Of a stretch of DNA of 64,000 nucleotides, positions 23,588 to 35,300 are shown piece by piece. The notes under the pieces are model-generated. The model had not been told where the DNA came from and did no database searches. It worked only from the letters and a program-made list of their open reading frames with translations. The translations under genes and the position numbers were made by a program. The stretch is from Sclerotiophoma versabilis (lineage: Eukaryota; Ascomycota; Dothideomycetes; Pleosporales; Didymellaceae): assembly GCA_012274445.1 (NCBI GenBank), contig JAAROD010000081.1:620001-684000 (forward strand), written 5' to 3'. Position 1 is the first letter of the stretch. Each line of letters opens with the position of its first letter.

Positions 23588-24147
23588 AGTGAGTGTGCAG
23601 CAGCACAGGCAGCGCGACGTCCATCCCAGGCGGAGGGCAGGAATGCGACTCGAGCGCGGCCAGGGGGGCGCTCTCTTGGGCTCCTGGTCGCTGCACTGGC
23701 GTTGGCAGGGATGGCCGCAGTGGCGCGGACTAGCGCCTGTGCTTGGCCCGCGAGCCCTGGCGCTGGCCCGTCCGCGCACGAAGAGCGGGCTGGGTCAAAA
23801 GGCAGGCACAGCCCGCAGCCTGCGAGCGCGCTCGCATCCACCATCCCACCACGCCCGCGACCCAAGCAGCTCGGACGCCCCGTCTCCCCAGCACGACACA
23901 GGGTCCGCCAAGCTGGATCCTTCTGGCACGCTCTAGCATCTGCGCGAACCACCCACCCAATGTGCAGCAGTCAGGCCCGGCTTTTCCTTTGCTCCCCGTG
24001 CGCCGCTGCTCCCTCCTCCACACCCGCTCTCTTCTGCCACCGCGCGCAAAGGACCGCCCTCGGTTTGCGCATTCCACGCTGAGCAGGCACCGGCCTGGCC
24101 TCTCCCCGCGCCCGCACCTCCGCACACCGCCAGCCGCCGCCGCGAAC

Positions 24148-25362
24148 ATGTACGGCCCCCAGCACCCCACGCCGCCGCCCGGCTACATGCCCCACGACTA
24201 CCACCACCGCACCACCCCGCCCATGTCCCCCGGCGCGAGTGCAAACTACTACTCGCCCCGCTACGGCATGCCCTCGACCCCGCGCGCCAGCCCCAGCGTC
24301 AAGGGCCACGCCCGCCGCGCCTCCACCGCCGTACCACAACAGCATTATTCGCACGCTTCCGCCCGGGGCCCTATGCACCCCATGGCAGGCGCATACCCTA
24401 CGCCGCGAGCAACGCCCGAATATGTAAGTGGTTTCGATTACGATTACGTCTACGCTCGCCCTCGACGGGCCCGTCGCGACACCGACGCCTCTCTCAAGCA
24501 CTCGTCGCGCAAGAAGGACCGTCGCCCCTCCTACTCGGCCCACCACGTCCACCGAGTCTTCTCCGGCGATGCTTGTGGGTTTGATTACGAGGTCGACGAC
24601 GACGTCTACCGTCACCCGCCGCCGCCGTACACTCTGTACGAACGACACGATACCTACAGGGATGCTGATCGCTTTTACTATGATCAGGTCCCAATCTTTG
24701 AAGAGCCCAAGACGTCTCGTCCTCGCCGCGCTTCCCACTCCACCCGCGCCCCGCCGCCGCAAGAAAAGGCCCCCAAGCGCCCCGCCGCTACCAAGACCGC
24801 GTCCAAAGCTACCGAAGAGGATGCCCGCCGCGCCGGTATCCCTGCTGGCTACTCGTACAAGAACTGGGACCCCACCGAAGAGCCCATCATGCTCCTCGGC
24901 AGTGTCTTCGATGCCAACTCGCTCGGCAAGTGGATCTACGACTGGACCGTCTTCTACAACGGCCCGGCTACCCCTCTCGCTGAGATGGCCGGCGAACTCT
25001 GGCTTCTGCTCATTCAGCTCGCCGGCAAAGTCAAGAGAGCAGAGGAGAACATGGGCAAGATCCGCAAGAAGGAGAGCGCCGAGATGGTCGAAGATTTCCT
25101 CATGAGCGGCGAACGTCTCTGGATTCGCTTTGCCAAGCTCCTCAAGACATGTGAGGATTACATGTGGAAGGCCGCCAAGAAGGAGAACGGCGGCGGGAAG
25201 CCTGTCTCCATGGGGAAGAACAGCGGCCGCGAGTTTGTCGAGTCCATCTTCGGTCGCGACCGTGAGCTCGAGAAGACGGAGAAGCTCATGACTGGCATGC
25301 GTCTTTGGAGCATGCGTTTCGATGCCAACTGCGAAGAGATCCTTCGCTATCCCTCTGCTTAG
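24148..25362 (+). CDS. Conserved fungal protein with disordered N-terminus
   Basis: Single exon, 404 residues, ATG at 24148 (MYGPQHPTPPPGYMPHDY). Residues 1-225 are low-complexity, rich in Pro, Tyr, His, Arg and Ser, with tyrosine/proline clusters. Residues about 230-404 look like a folded helical domain: AGIPAGYSYKNWDPTEEPI, LLGSVFDANSLGKWIYDWTV, MAGELWLLLIQLAGKVKRAE and ERLWIRFAKLLKTCEDYMW. This C-terminal domain resembles one I recall as widespread in Pezizomycotina and often annotated only from its proline content (for example vegetative cell wall protein); I know no established function. No signal peptide or membrane helix is visible, so a cell-wall role is not supported. A GTAAGT at 24,424 could be a donor, but the frame stays open through it. 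Codon use is strongly GC-ending. Confidence 0.8.
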   Translation: MYGPQHPTPPPGYMPHDYHHRTTPPMSPGASANYYSPRYGMPSTPRASPSVKGHARRASTAVPQQHYSHASARGPMHPMAGAYPTPRATPEYVSGFDYDYVYARPRRARRDTDASLKHSSRKKDRRPSYSAHHVHRVFSGDACGFDYEVDDDVYRHPPPPYTLYERHDTYRDADRFYYDQVPIFEEPKTSRPRRASHSTRAPPPQEKAPKRPAATKTASKATEEDARRAGIPAGYSYKNWDPTEEPIMLLGSVFDANSLGKWIYDWTVFYNGPATPLAEMAGELWLLLIQLAGKVKRAEENMGKIRKKESAEMVEDFLMSGERLWIRFAKLLKTCEDYMWKAAKKENGGGKPVSMGKNSGREFVESIFGRDRELEKTEKLMTGMRLWSMRFDANCEEILRYPSA

Positions 25363-28300
25363 CCCCTCTACATGATGCCATTGCCCGGACGCAGTGGCAC
25401 TGGTGTTTGTCTGGTCTATTCTGTTCTGCTTCACTGCACTGCCCTGTTCTGCTTCACTGTACTGTCCTGTTCTGCTTCACTGCACTGCTATCCTTTCTTT
25501 TGCCCTCTACTTGCTGTTTACGCGAGATACCCTTTCTTGCTGTCTAATTGTTAATTCTGCTGCATCTTCTGTTCTGCACCATTCTCGCACTGTAACACTA
25601 GTCTCGGCTCGACATACGGAAGGCTCACAGCATTTGGGCGGGTCACAGGAAAAGTCACTTTCTTTGCGACAATACCCCCTTTCTTACTCTATTGCTTTTA
25701 CTTCCTCGCACAGCATGGTGTTCAGGCTGGCAGGGTCCAGATTCTCCTTCTGTCTTTTGGGTCAGCAACTAGATCTGAGATGGAACCTACACCATTCTCA
25801 TTGGATGGCCTCGCGGTCAAAAGTAGTATACCCTTCTTATCAGCATATCATTTATCAAAATCAATACTCGTCACCCATCCTGTCCTCCACCCTTGCACCT
25901 CAACACATGGCACTGAAACAAGACCAGCAATGGCGCCTCAATACCGTCTGAGCTGCAGTGCGCATATTCCTTCTGCCTGCAATGTAGCCGACGACTCATC
26001 TGGGACCCCGCCGCACCCTCGGGATGGAGCCGCCCCACGCTGTGACGAACAATGCACCTCGTCACATGGGTGTCTTAGTATATTACTCCCACCAACTGCA
26101 CGCTTGCATGTCACCGTCTAGCTTGCCATTGGCCCATCTTTACTAAACTCATGACTTATGACCAGCCTTACGCGCTGCAGCCTACACTGATCGATCTTGC
26201 TTGCGTCATGTTGCCTCTTCATTCGTTCGCTTGCTTGGATGGAGGCAGCGGCCGCCAGCGCTGGGCAGCAATGCTCCTCCCCGTCCAGAACGGGCAGTCG
26301 CGCGCAGCAGCCTTCACACACTGCAGCAGTACCAGAGCTCAGGACCTTTTCAATACACACATCCCTTTGCGCGTCCATTCACACTCCCTTGCATCGTCTT
26401 CCACACCGCCCTGGCTAACGATGCGGCTCTCGCAAGTGCCCGCTGTCAGTTCTCCGGCTGCGGCTGCGCAGCGCCCTCCCTTGCCGAACCAAACAGTGGT
26501 ATCGTGGGACCGACAACCATCTAAATTAAGAGGCGTCCTTATCAAGCCAGGACACCCCTTTCCAGATCCTCCTATCAGCTATTCTTAACAAGGTCATCCC
26601 TCACCCAGCAGCAGGCAGCAACGCACATCTCGCACTCGAGAAAGCAAACATGTGCTATTGCAAATTGACTTGTACTATTGTACATCTCATCTGACGGTTG
26701 GACGGCACGGGGTTGCACGAAATGCAGTCGCACGGTTCCAATTTACTGTCCGGGGTGCCATGGAGTTCTGTGCCTGGAATGATGGTGTGTCGCACAAGCT
26801 GAGCATGCTTCCGAGTCTTTGATGTTGGTTGGCTCTGGTCGTCTCTTTGATGCACAGCTGAAGGTTCCTCACCGACCTCTCACCATTATCGTCTTCAAAG
26901 AAACTTGTCACATCCACAAATTGATGTGCCACTGCATCGTAGAACACAAGCAAGTCATGATCATATGCAGTTCCCCATCCAGCACTTACTCCGGACGGTT
27001 GCGCGGTACCGGGCCCATTCCGCACCTGCTGTGCAGCAACGCTTCCCGATTCAGAGTGACGTTGGAATGAATGAACATGGACCCAAACAGCAACAACGTC
27101 GCACTCGTCCATCTGCCACGACACGGACACCGGTCAAGCCAAGTGCTCGGCTCGGTCGTCCTTCCCAACGCACGGAGCGAGACTCCTAGGGCGTCACAGT
27201 TCGCGAGTCGTTCATTCACCCCTGCGTTCGCTTCGGCCATGGTGCAGAACCAACAGAACAAGCTTGGTTTCGAAACGGATCGGCAGCTTGAACGCAGAAT
27301 GGTTGGGAAAGCGCCCCGTGCCGTGCTAGGCAAACCATCCGTGCGCCAGAGGTTCGGCATCCCGTGGCATGATGAACGCCAACGTTGACCCACTTGCGTG
27401 CAGCTCGTCACAATTACCCCACAGAGTTGAGCAAACAGATTGAACCACAACGTGAGACGCGCTCTGCGTCACATTTGACAATCGACGTGGCTGGACGCAG
27501 ATGTGGCGGTCACACAGTCGTCCTTCCATGAGACTCTTGCGTAGAAAGCATGGCTGGTTTGAGACAGCCACCGAGTACAGCAGCATTCTTCGGATCCAGC
27601 CGATTCTGATACACAAGATCAGACGAGCCACGTACATGCGGCCCGCAAAGGACGTGATGTGATACGGTATGCGTTGGGTTATCTGGGTCGCGAGAAAGGT
27701 CATCTGGACGTCGTTCGCCATGGCACGGATTGAGAACGAGTCTGCTTGCTTATTTCGACGTCAAGACGGGATGTAAGCGCTCGGCTTCAGCCGTGAGAGA
27801 AGGCACGTCAGCCAGGATCGTGCTGACAGAGACGAGACATAACACATGTCAGAAACAGAGACAGTGTCGCGACATGACAACAGTGAAGCAGTCCTCAAGG
27901 CTCCCTCTGCAAGACAGATGATGGGACTATCTACAGATTGCAAGGTACAGCAGTTAAACGAATGCATACTTGATCTCCGACCACACTTCACGCTCCTCAG
28001 GCCCAACCTGCGACCGCACGGCAAGACCTTTCCTCACCCCGCCTAGCGTCGCGCAATCCCTCCACACCCCACGTGCCGCACTCCTCCACGGCGATCCATT
28101 CAACGCCCGCACATACGCGCCCGGCAACCAAGCAACCAAGCAAATCAGACAGCCAAGCCATCGCTTCCCGAACCTACATGGATACTGTAGTCGTAAATGA
28201 CAACCACTTCGCCGTCTGCAGTCGTGAATAACAACCCCTTCGCCATCCGCAGTCTACACTGCGTTATCATATTTGTTATCCAAGGCGACAGCTCGCTCAA

Positions 28301-28379
28301 GCCTTACATTTGTAGATACATGCAGTGAATGTCAAGTAAACACTCTTCTCACCAAAACCAAATGAACCACGATAACCCC
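25363..28379. other. Gene-poor region
   Basis: Three kilobases without a convincing gene. The ORFs at 25.4-27.7 kb overlap on several frames and have unconserved-looking, C/S/H-rich translations. The first part probably holds the 3' UTR of the gene ending at 25,362. A 23-bp tandem repeat is listed separately. Confidence 0.45.
25421..25489. repeat. 23-bp tandem repeat, three units
   Basis: CTGTTCTGCTTCACTG followed by CACTGCC or a close variant, repeated at 25421-25443, 25444-25466 and 25467-25489. It lies about 60 bases past the stop of the upstream gene, probably in its 3' UTR. Unit length is not a multiple of three. Confidence 0.85.
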
Positions 28380-29100
28380 CCGCCCTTGCAAAATAGAGTA
28401 GAACAGGGTAGAAAAAATAGCACAGAGTAGAACAGAGTAGAATAAAATAGCACCCGAATTAGCAATCTTCACTTCCCTACTTTCTTACGTCTAACGTCCC
28501 ACTGCATGACGCATGACGCATCATGCAGCATACATGTTACCTGTTATTAGTTATTTGTTACCTGTTACCTGTTACATGCTACAGGGTGCATAATGCAAGA
28601 TGTATGTATGTATGTATATATGTATGCAAGCATGCCACAGACAGACAGACAGACAGACAGACAGACCGACAAACGCCGAAGCGCGCAAGCGAGACATATC
28701 AGTGACTTGATTATCTATTTATCTACTTATCTATTTATCTACTCACTCACTCACTCACTCACTCACAAATAATTAACTCACTAATCGTCAGACTCAGCGG
28801 GTTAAATGTCCCGTATGCAAGTGTGGTTGCACGGCGTGGTGTCGTGTGTGCGCGGATACTTGCGTGGCGTGGTGTAGATAGCCGCTGTGGCAGGACAAGG
28901 CAGGACAGGGTAGGGCAGGACAGGGCAGGGTAATTGAAAGTGTGAGAATGTAGGATTGGAGAATGGGATTACGACTTTTGTTAGTTTGGGATGAATTATT
29001 TCATCAAGTGTAATCGTTTTGTATACGCTTTCTTTCTTTCTTTCTTTCTTTCTTTTTTGCCCACTGCACTGCACTGCATTGCACTGCAATTCAATTCATG
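28380..29100. repeat. Cluster of different simple-sequence repeats
   Basis: Within 720 bases there are at least seven unlike microsatellite or short-unit tracts. They are (A)GAGTAGAACA-type units at 28,390-28,450; TGTTACC/TGTTATT units at 28,532-28,578; (TATG)n at 28,600-28,627; (ACAG)n at 28,637-28,665; TCTATTTATC/TTATCTA units at 28,708-28,740; (ACTC)n to about 28,766; GGCAGGACAG units at 28,890-28,930; and (TTTC)n at 29,027-29,056, followed by ACTGCACTGC units. The cluster abuts the 3' end of the UNC-45 gene. Confidence 0.85.
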
Positions 29101-29107
29101 TCAAGAC

Positions 29108-31567
29108 TTAGCGAGGTTGCAACACGCTGAGCGCATCCCTGCAAGCCTCCGATACCAACGGACTACGAGTCTTTGCGAGCACGGCCGTCACAGCTTCTAC
29201 TCCCCCCTTCCTCTCTACTGCTTCCAACCCCGCTGGAACCTCGCCTACACTCTGCAAACACACCACCCCCCTGTGCCGCAACTCTTCCTCGTCGTCCCGA
29301 CACAAGCCAACCAGGAAGTCTACACCTTTCTCCTGCTGCAAGAACGGCACGACAGTAATCTCGCCGCATGACAAGAGCGTCGCCAGCGCACCGCCAGCCG
29401 CGCTGCGTGTCGGCGTGTCATCAACATCGGTCATGGCGAGGAGGAGGTGCAAGCGGTGTTTGGCACGGGGCGAGCCGTCGGCGAACTTCTCCACGCCATA
29501 CGGTGAGCCCATGAGGTTGCAGACCAACTGCGTAGCCGCACGCCGCAGCATAGTGTTGTTGCTCAGAAGGAGGTCATCCACTATGGTGTCGAAGGCGCTG
29601 CGGATGATGTGGTTCTGCGTTGCTTCGTCCATAGCTGCCAGATTGGTGAGGGCGAGCATGGCTTCAAAGGCGTGCAGCTGCCATGTTGATGAATCGGTGC
29701 GTGAGAGTTGACTTTGGAGAGGGCGGATGGCGGATGTGGATGGCAGTGCTGAATTGAAGACCAGTCTGGGATCCACGCTGATCAGGAGGCGGGAAAGTGC
29801 CTGTGCCGTCACTGGCTGTGCGGTTGGCGGGAAGGGCGTTGTGCCGGTCTTTGACGAGCCTGCAGTCGAAGCCATGTGTTCCCAAGTGATTATGAGAAGC
29901 TTGACGGCGCCTTGTTGTGTCATCAGCCCGCGGCTCTTCTTGTCATTGGTGAGATTCAATAGGATCTGGCTGCTCTGTGACAGTACGTTTGGTGTGCCCT
30001 TTTTGCATATTTGCACTAGTAGTGGCACAACACCAGCCTGGAGCACTCGCGAACACCTTGCAGTAGCATGGTCATTGTCAAGAAGATCATCTGGTGCCGA
30101 AGGCTTCTGGACGTTGGCATATGCTTTGAGCTGAGCCATTCTCTTCTCTTCATCGGATTGGATGGGAAGGAAGGCGGTGATATTGGCGAAGATGGTAAGT
30201 CCGCCAAAAATAATGCTCCCTGGTGTCGAGGGAGCACTCATAATCTCGATAAGCCGCTTGAGGAAGCGTGTATCTTTTGACAGGTTTTCACGGAACCTTG
30301 CTTGGAGGGATGCGTAAGCCAGACCTTCGATTGAGTCCTGCTTGCTACCGGCCTCGGTGCTGATAACCGTTGACTTGAAGTTTGCGATCAGATCGCTTTG
30401 GTCGACCTTTGCGGGTGTGACAACCTGGGGATTCTCCGAGGAAGGAGGCTCTTCGTCGCCTAGCTTGACAAGGACGAGCGCAGCAAGATTAGCACGTCCC
30501 TTGTCTTGGCTGTCCGCGATCATGTCTAGCCAGTCCCTGCAGTGCCGGTTGATGGCTTCTCGACATTTCTTGTCTACACACGCTGCACTAATCAACTCTA
30601 ATGCCACCTGTATCAGCTTATGTGACTTCTTCTTCTCCACCACAGGAACCAGCGTGCTGACAAAGCCATCCGTAAGGAAGAGGGCGGCCGCTGCCTCGAC
30701 TGCAATAGGAAAAACAGCTGTGGCTGCTGAAAAGGCAACGATCAGATTGTCCGCGTCGCCTTTTTCCGCACGCTGTGTAACGAACTTGGAGATGAGTTCT
30801 TTGGCAGTATCTGGACTGAGTTCGAACAGCTTGATGCTTGCGAGGGTAGCTTGGTCGCGAAGAGTCTTCGGCAGTCGAATATCGAGAGAAGAAAGAATGA
30901 CATCAAAGCTGTCGGCGTCGATGATGTTTTCGAGATGGTTTGCATGATGAGCTAGTAGCTGCGCGACACCTCTCATGGCGCGTTCTGGATGGTCAAGTGC
31001 CTCCTCCATGAGCATGGCAAGGCAGAGTTGGAAAACATCTCTGTGGCTTTCCCTGAAGGTGGCGTCGTCAGACCAGAGGATGCGGCTGAGGAGAACTTTG
31101 AGCAGTCCGTCGATAGAGTCGTCTCCGCGCGGGAACAGCTCGTAGTAGGTCCGTGTAGGCCGCTCTCGCACAGCCTGCGCAAGCCACATCTGCGCACCAA
31201 CGTTCTTCAACAGCTCGCCGGTAACCTGGTCCAGGACATCGTCTTCGTCTTTGAAGTCGTTGAGGATTTGCATTGCTTGTTCCGCCTCCTCATGCTTCAA
31301 GGACCGCTCTTTTAACGACCTAAGTGCGCGTTCGCCATCAGCTTCATCCTTGGTCTGCACCCAGACTTTGCAAATCGCGAGAAACTCGCTCTTGTCCTCC
31401 TCCTGCCTTAACTTCCCCCATGCTTCCTTGATCTGCGCGTTTTCTGGCGCGATGCTCGTAGCCTCACGTAGACTCCTTGCCGCTGCCGCTAAATCACCAG
31501 ACGCGAGGCTCTCGCTCGCGGCCTGCGCGAGCTGCAACGCCCTTTCTTCATCAGAGATGGAAGACAT
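29108..31567 (-). CDS. SHE4: UNC-45/She4/CRO1 myosin chaperone
   Basis: Single exon of 819 residues from the ATG at 31567 (MSSISDEERALQLAQAAS). The frame is open further upstream but without an ATG. The N-terminal 90 residues are helical and TPR-like (LASGDLAAAARSLREATSIAPENAQIKEAWG). The rest is a long armadillo-type repeat array ending in the UCS domain. Typical segments are LLAHHANHLENIIDADSF, YASLQARFRENLSKDTRFLK, ILLNLTNDKKSRGLMTQQGA and MDEATQNHIIRSAFD. UCS proteins fold and stabilise myosin motor domains. Fungal members (She4, Rng3, CRO1) support class II and V myosin in cytokinesis and polarity. Size matches the fungal family (about 700-820). Confidence 0.88.
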   Translation of the reverse strand: MSSISDEERALQLAQAASESLASGDLAAAARSLREATSIAPENAQIKEAWGKLRQEEDKSEFLAICKVWVQTKDEADGERALRSLKERSLKHEEAEQAMQILNDFKDEDDVLDQVTGELLKNVGAQMWLAQAVRERPTRTYYELFPRGDDSIDGLLKVLLSRILWSDDATFRESHRDVFQLCLAMLMEEALDHPERAMRGVAQLLAHHANHLENIIDADSFDVILSSLDIRLPKTLRDQATLASIKLFELSPDTAKELISKFVTQRAEKGDADNLIVAFSAATAVFPIAVEAAAALFLTDGFVSTLVPVVEKKKSHKLIQVALELISAACVDKKCREAINRHCRDWLDMIADSQDKGRANLAALVLVKLGDEEPPSSENPQVVTPAKVDQSDLIANFKSTVISTEAGSKQDSIEGLAYASLQARFRENLSKDTRFLKRLIEIMSAPSTPGSIIFGGLTIFANITAFLPIQSDEEKRMAQLKAYANVQKPSAPDDLLDNDHATARCSRVLQAGVVPLLVQICKKGTPNVLSQSSQILLNLTNDKKSRGLMTQQGAVKLLIITWEHMASTAGSSKTGTTPFPPTAQPVTAQALSRLLISVDPRLVFNSALPSTSAIRPLQSQLSRTDSSTWQLHAFEAMLALTNLAAMDEATQNHIIRSAFDTIVDDLLLSNNTMLRRAATQLVCNLMGSPYGVEKFADGSPRAKHRLHLLLAMTDVDDTPTRSAAGGALATLLSCGEITVVPFLQQEKGVDFLVGLCRDDEEELRHRGVVCLQSVGEVPAGLEAVERKGGVEAVTAVLAKTRSPLVSEACRDALSVLQPR

Positions 31568-32390
31568 GTTGTGATGATACCGCACCGGGGAGCTTCCGAG
31601 CAGCCACTTGGCAGAACACAAACCAAGGCAGGGATGATCAACAACCTCGTCAGAGGTTCTTGCTTATTTGTTCAGACCTTGGAATCTGCGCCAAAGTGGA
31701 GTAATCAGGGCACAGCTCGCAGCTTGTTAGCTGCGCTTGCAGAGAAGTTGAATACTTCAGAATGCGAAGTGGCTTGTCGGTAGCCGTCGGATGCGGTAGA
31801 ACTGAAGAAATCGATGTTTATGTGAGGTTTATGTCGTCCGACCGTTCGGGCTCCTGTCTGTGCAGGGGTTCGATGTCACGTGCCAGCTTTCTGAGTGGTT
31901 GGGCTATGTATCATGGTACGTGCGAAAGACACATACACGCCTGCTTATTATAAGAATTGCGGGCTCAGACGATCGCCGTCGATGCCGTTTTAATTGGTAT
32001 GCATGCGTGCACAGACTTAAGCGATCACTTGCCGTTTCAGATCGACTGCGGGGAGGAGCCAGACATGTCTCCGGTGGGCCTCTTGACGTGAATGCGCAGA
32101 AGTCGGCGAGGATGGTCATTGCAAGAGTGGCTATGATGAGAGAGTTGATCAAAATTCAATTGATACAAATTCAATTGTCAGAAACGGATATTCGCGTTCA
32201 ATGCGCGATCCGAAGCTGCGCCTAAGATATGCTCGCTGTTGTGTGTAATACTGTTAAGAAATCCTTTCCAACGCCAGAGACAACAATGTATCCAACCCGC
32301 TAACCATCTCAAGTCCAATACGCCATGGTCTGTTCCTGCCAGCAATAGGTCATCGATCATACAACGCCCTGCGCTCATTTTTCAGTTCTT
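31568..32390. other. Intergenic, no gene seen
   Basis: About 820 bases between two minus-strand genes, expected to hold the UNC-45 promoter and the Nud1/Cdc11 3' UTR. The direct pair CAAAATTCAATTGATA / CAAATTCAATTGTCAG lies at 32,149-32,180. No coding signal. Confidence 0.5.
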
Positions 32391-35300
32391 CTAATAACTG
32401 TCGTCATTCGTCTTTTCTGGTTGTTTGCGCCTGATAACACCAAGCATGGTCAAACGCTCCCAGACATCGTCCTTGACTAGTACGCGGGCCTTGTCGAAGG
32501 GTAAACCATCGAGCTCGCGCAAATCTCGACAGAGATTGGCTAGCATCATCTCGGTAACTCGGCGTCTGATGCGTGTCTCATAATCGAGTCGTGACTGATG
32601 CTGCTCATCTGCTTCAGCATCGCCACGTGGGAGCACGAAGCGGTCGGTAAGCTGCTCATCATCTGGGTTTCGTCTGAGGGACATGATTCTAGTCTCCGAT
32701 GCTGAGGCATAAAATCGCAGCGTAACGGGGTTGTCCCGCCAGTCAAGCTTTTGAAGCGACGGGAATTTCCCCAGAACCATTGCGTTTTGACGCAGGCGCT
32801 CAAGTTTGTTGCCCGCAAGGAGGAGTTCGCTTAGTCGCTTGATGTTGAGCAATGGTCGAAGGTCTTGTAGAGAATTGAAGTTGAGGTTTATCGATCGGAT
32901 ATTCGGTGTCAGCTGTCCGAAGTTGTCGGGCAGCTCCTTCAAACCCATTGATGCGAGTTCAAGCCGTTGAAGGTTCAAAAGGTGCTGTGTTACACCCAGA
33001 GTGTATGCTGGGTTAAGGGAGATATAGAGGTTGTGGACATCTGTGTTCTTGACTAGATTGCCCACACAAGATTCTGTGTCCGAGTTGGTGCCCAGGATCT
33101 GCTCCCTTGCTGAGAAAGTGCGGAGTCGCCGTAGATGCTCAAGACCGTTGACGTATGTCAAAGAGTTGCCGTCGACATAAAGAGATTCGAGCTTTGGGAA
33201 ATGACCGTCCATGTCGAGCGATGTCATACCGTTCCGGCAGATCCGGATAGATCGTAAATGCTTGCATGGCTCGGATGGCATGTCAGACAGCGGGAATTCA
33301 TCAAGTTCGTTGTCATCTGCGCATGTCAGTTGGGTCGCACTAGGGGGGCGATTACTACATACCAAGGTTCAGGTGCTGGAGGTGTGGCAGGCGATGCACG
33401 TTCCGTACCTCCAGCAAGCGATTTTTTCGCAGATCCAAATCGGTCAAGGATTTCCTAAGAATATGTTAGGCAATCGTGCGGAGAAACTACGAAGACCATA
33501 CTTACAGGTTCGAACGCATAAAGTCTACCAGATCAATTTCATTACCTCCAGCGCGCAGTTCAATCAAGCCATCAAGGTGTAGGACACTATCAAGCGATTT
33601 CAGCTTATTGTTGTCGACTTTGAGTACGCGAAGATGGACCAGCTCGGCGAGGCCATCTAGACTGTCGATTTCGTTGTTCGAGATGTCCAGGTGCTGCAGG
33701 TTGCCCAAGGTCGCCCAAGATGTGAGGCCAGTGAGAGAGTTATTTTGTGCTTGCAGTCGTCGCATGGCATATGGTATTCCCTCAACCTGGCTGATCTTGT
33801 TGTCCGAGACATCGAGTTCTTCGAGACGGAAACAAAGCTCATCGAGTCGGTGCAGGCTACCAAGGTTTCTGCCGCGTAGGGAGACCTCGCGAAGATCCTC
33901 CCAGTAGGGCTCATCCGGCTCGATGTCCTGTAGCGCTTTTACGAGCTCAGCGGTGCCCTGGGCATAGCGGTCTTCAAGTGCTTTCGAATAGCGAGTCCCG
34001 TCGTGCTTGACGATCACTCGATCTGGATGTTCGAACTCGTCGATTTGATTGAGAGTGAAGTCAGGCAAATCACTGAGCATGAATGTGACATCTCCCTTCA
34101 ATGGCGACGATGGTGCCACGAGTAGTGTGTCTTGCTTGCCTTGCCCAAGAACTGGTGCAGAGACGTTCATCGACAACTCCATCCGGTAGTTCCTTGAAGG
34201 CAGTTCTTCTAGAATCGATAAGTCGCCCTCACCGTTGAACCTTGGCCTTTGGCTTGGCCTTGTCCTTGGCAATGTGCTTGTGCCGCTCGCATTAGACCAC
34301 GTCGATTTGACTGTCTGTGGAACGCCCGAGGGGCCCCGTTGAGGCTGCCCGAAATGGTTTGGAGGCTCTGTGTGTCGTCTTTCGATGTCTCCTATCTCAC
34401 GTTCGGCAAAAGAAATCGTGATGTCGCGAACGCGGGCATGCGGTACACCAGGCGTGGCAGCATTGCGACCCTCAAAGTACTGGATCTCGTGTTCAATGTC
34501 GTCTTCATCAGATTCTGGAATTGCATAGGTTGTCTGGATAGGCGCCGCCTGACTTCTTTTACGCGGTACTTGTGTGCTACACGACGTGGCGCGTGTTTCC
34601 GTTTTTGTAAAGCTCCATCCGAAGTTGTTGGAACCTTTCGAAGGAACAGAACTTGCGCAAGTCATTGGACGGGCTTCGTCTTCAGCTTCGTCATCTTCTA
34701 GAAGTGTCTCGGCCGTCGGTGGAGGATGTGCTGGCGTCCGGATATGGGCAGTGTTGTCTTTTGTCTCACTCACTGACAGATCTGGGATGTTGCCAAACGG
34801 GTCCTCCTCGCTCTGGCTTTGATTCATGCTACTGTACTCCTCTTCAATAAGCCGGTGCTCTCTTGAAGGACTCTTTTGGCGGACCCAGATCTTCTTTTCT
34901 CGATTGAAGCTCATGCCTGCAATTTTTTGTGGGATGAGATGTGCAACTGCTTCTGGGGCGAGCGTTGCGACTTGATCTGAACGGCGTGAGATGTTTGTAG
35001 CGATGGTGTGTCCCAGAGATGACCCGGCAGATTGGCCGGTCTGAGGACGGGCATCGTTAGGGTCGTACTCGCTGTCATCGGGGCCAAAAGGTCGAGTGCG
35101 ATAATCGTCAGTCTCGAAATCGCCTTTCTCAGTAATCTCACTAGTACTCTCTGGCTGCGCTGCGTTATTCACCCTCGAGATCCTTACTGAACCCAACGAT
35201 GAGTTTAGGAAAGTATCCGACTCTTTTTCCTCGTACTTTCGAAGATACGTGAGGACACTGGGATCCGAATCGCGCTTGTTGGGGTCTCGCCAGGCAGAGT

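Larger units (their letters stand above)
19579..24147. other. 4.6-kb gene-poor region
   Basis: No ORF here is convincing. 19.6-22.3 kb is mixed sequence with a short (TTCGAG)n run at 20,394-20,416. From about 22.6 kb the base composition becomes GC-rich and long open frames appear on both strands at once (for example 22,997-24,082 plus; 22,859-23,503 minus). That is expected from GC-rich non-coding DNA and is not proof of genes. Two 24-bp tandem repeats are listed separately. The last kilobase is probably promoter and leader of the gene at 24,148. Confidence 0.45.

Noticed and set aside
22997..24082. Long plus-strand ORF (361 codons) and overlapping minus-strand ORFs
   Set aside because: Open on both strands in GC-rich DNA, Arg/Ala/Ser-rich translation with tandem repeats, no recognisable domain; stop-poor composition explains it.
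25394..25951. Plus-strand ORF of 185 codons after the gene at 24.1 kb
   Set aside because: Its start lies in a 23-bp tandem repeat and the translation is Cys/Phe/Ser-rich without a domain; probably 3' UTR.
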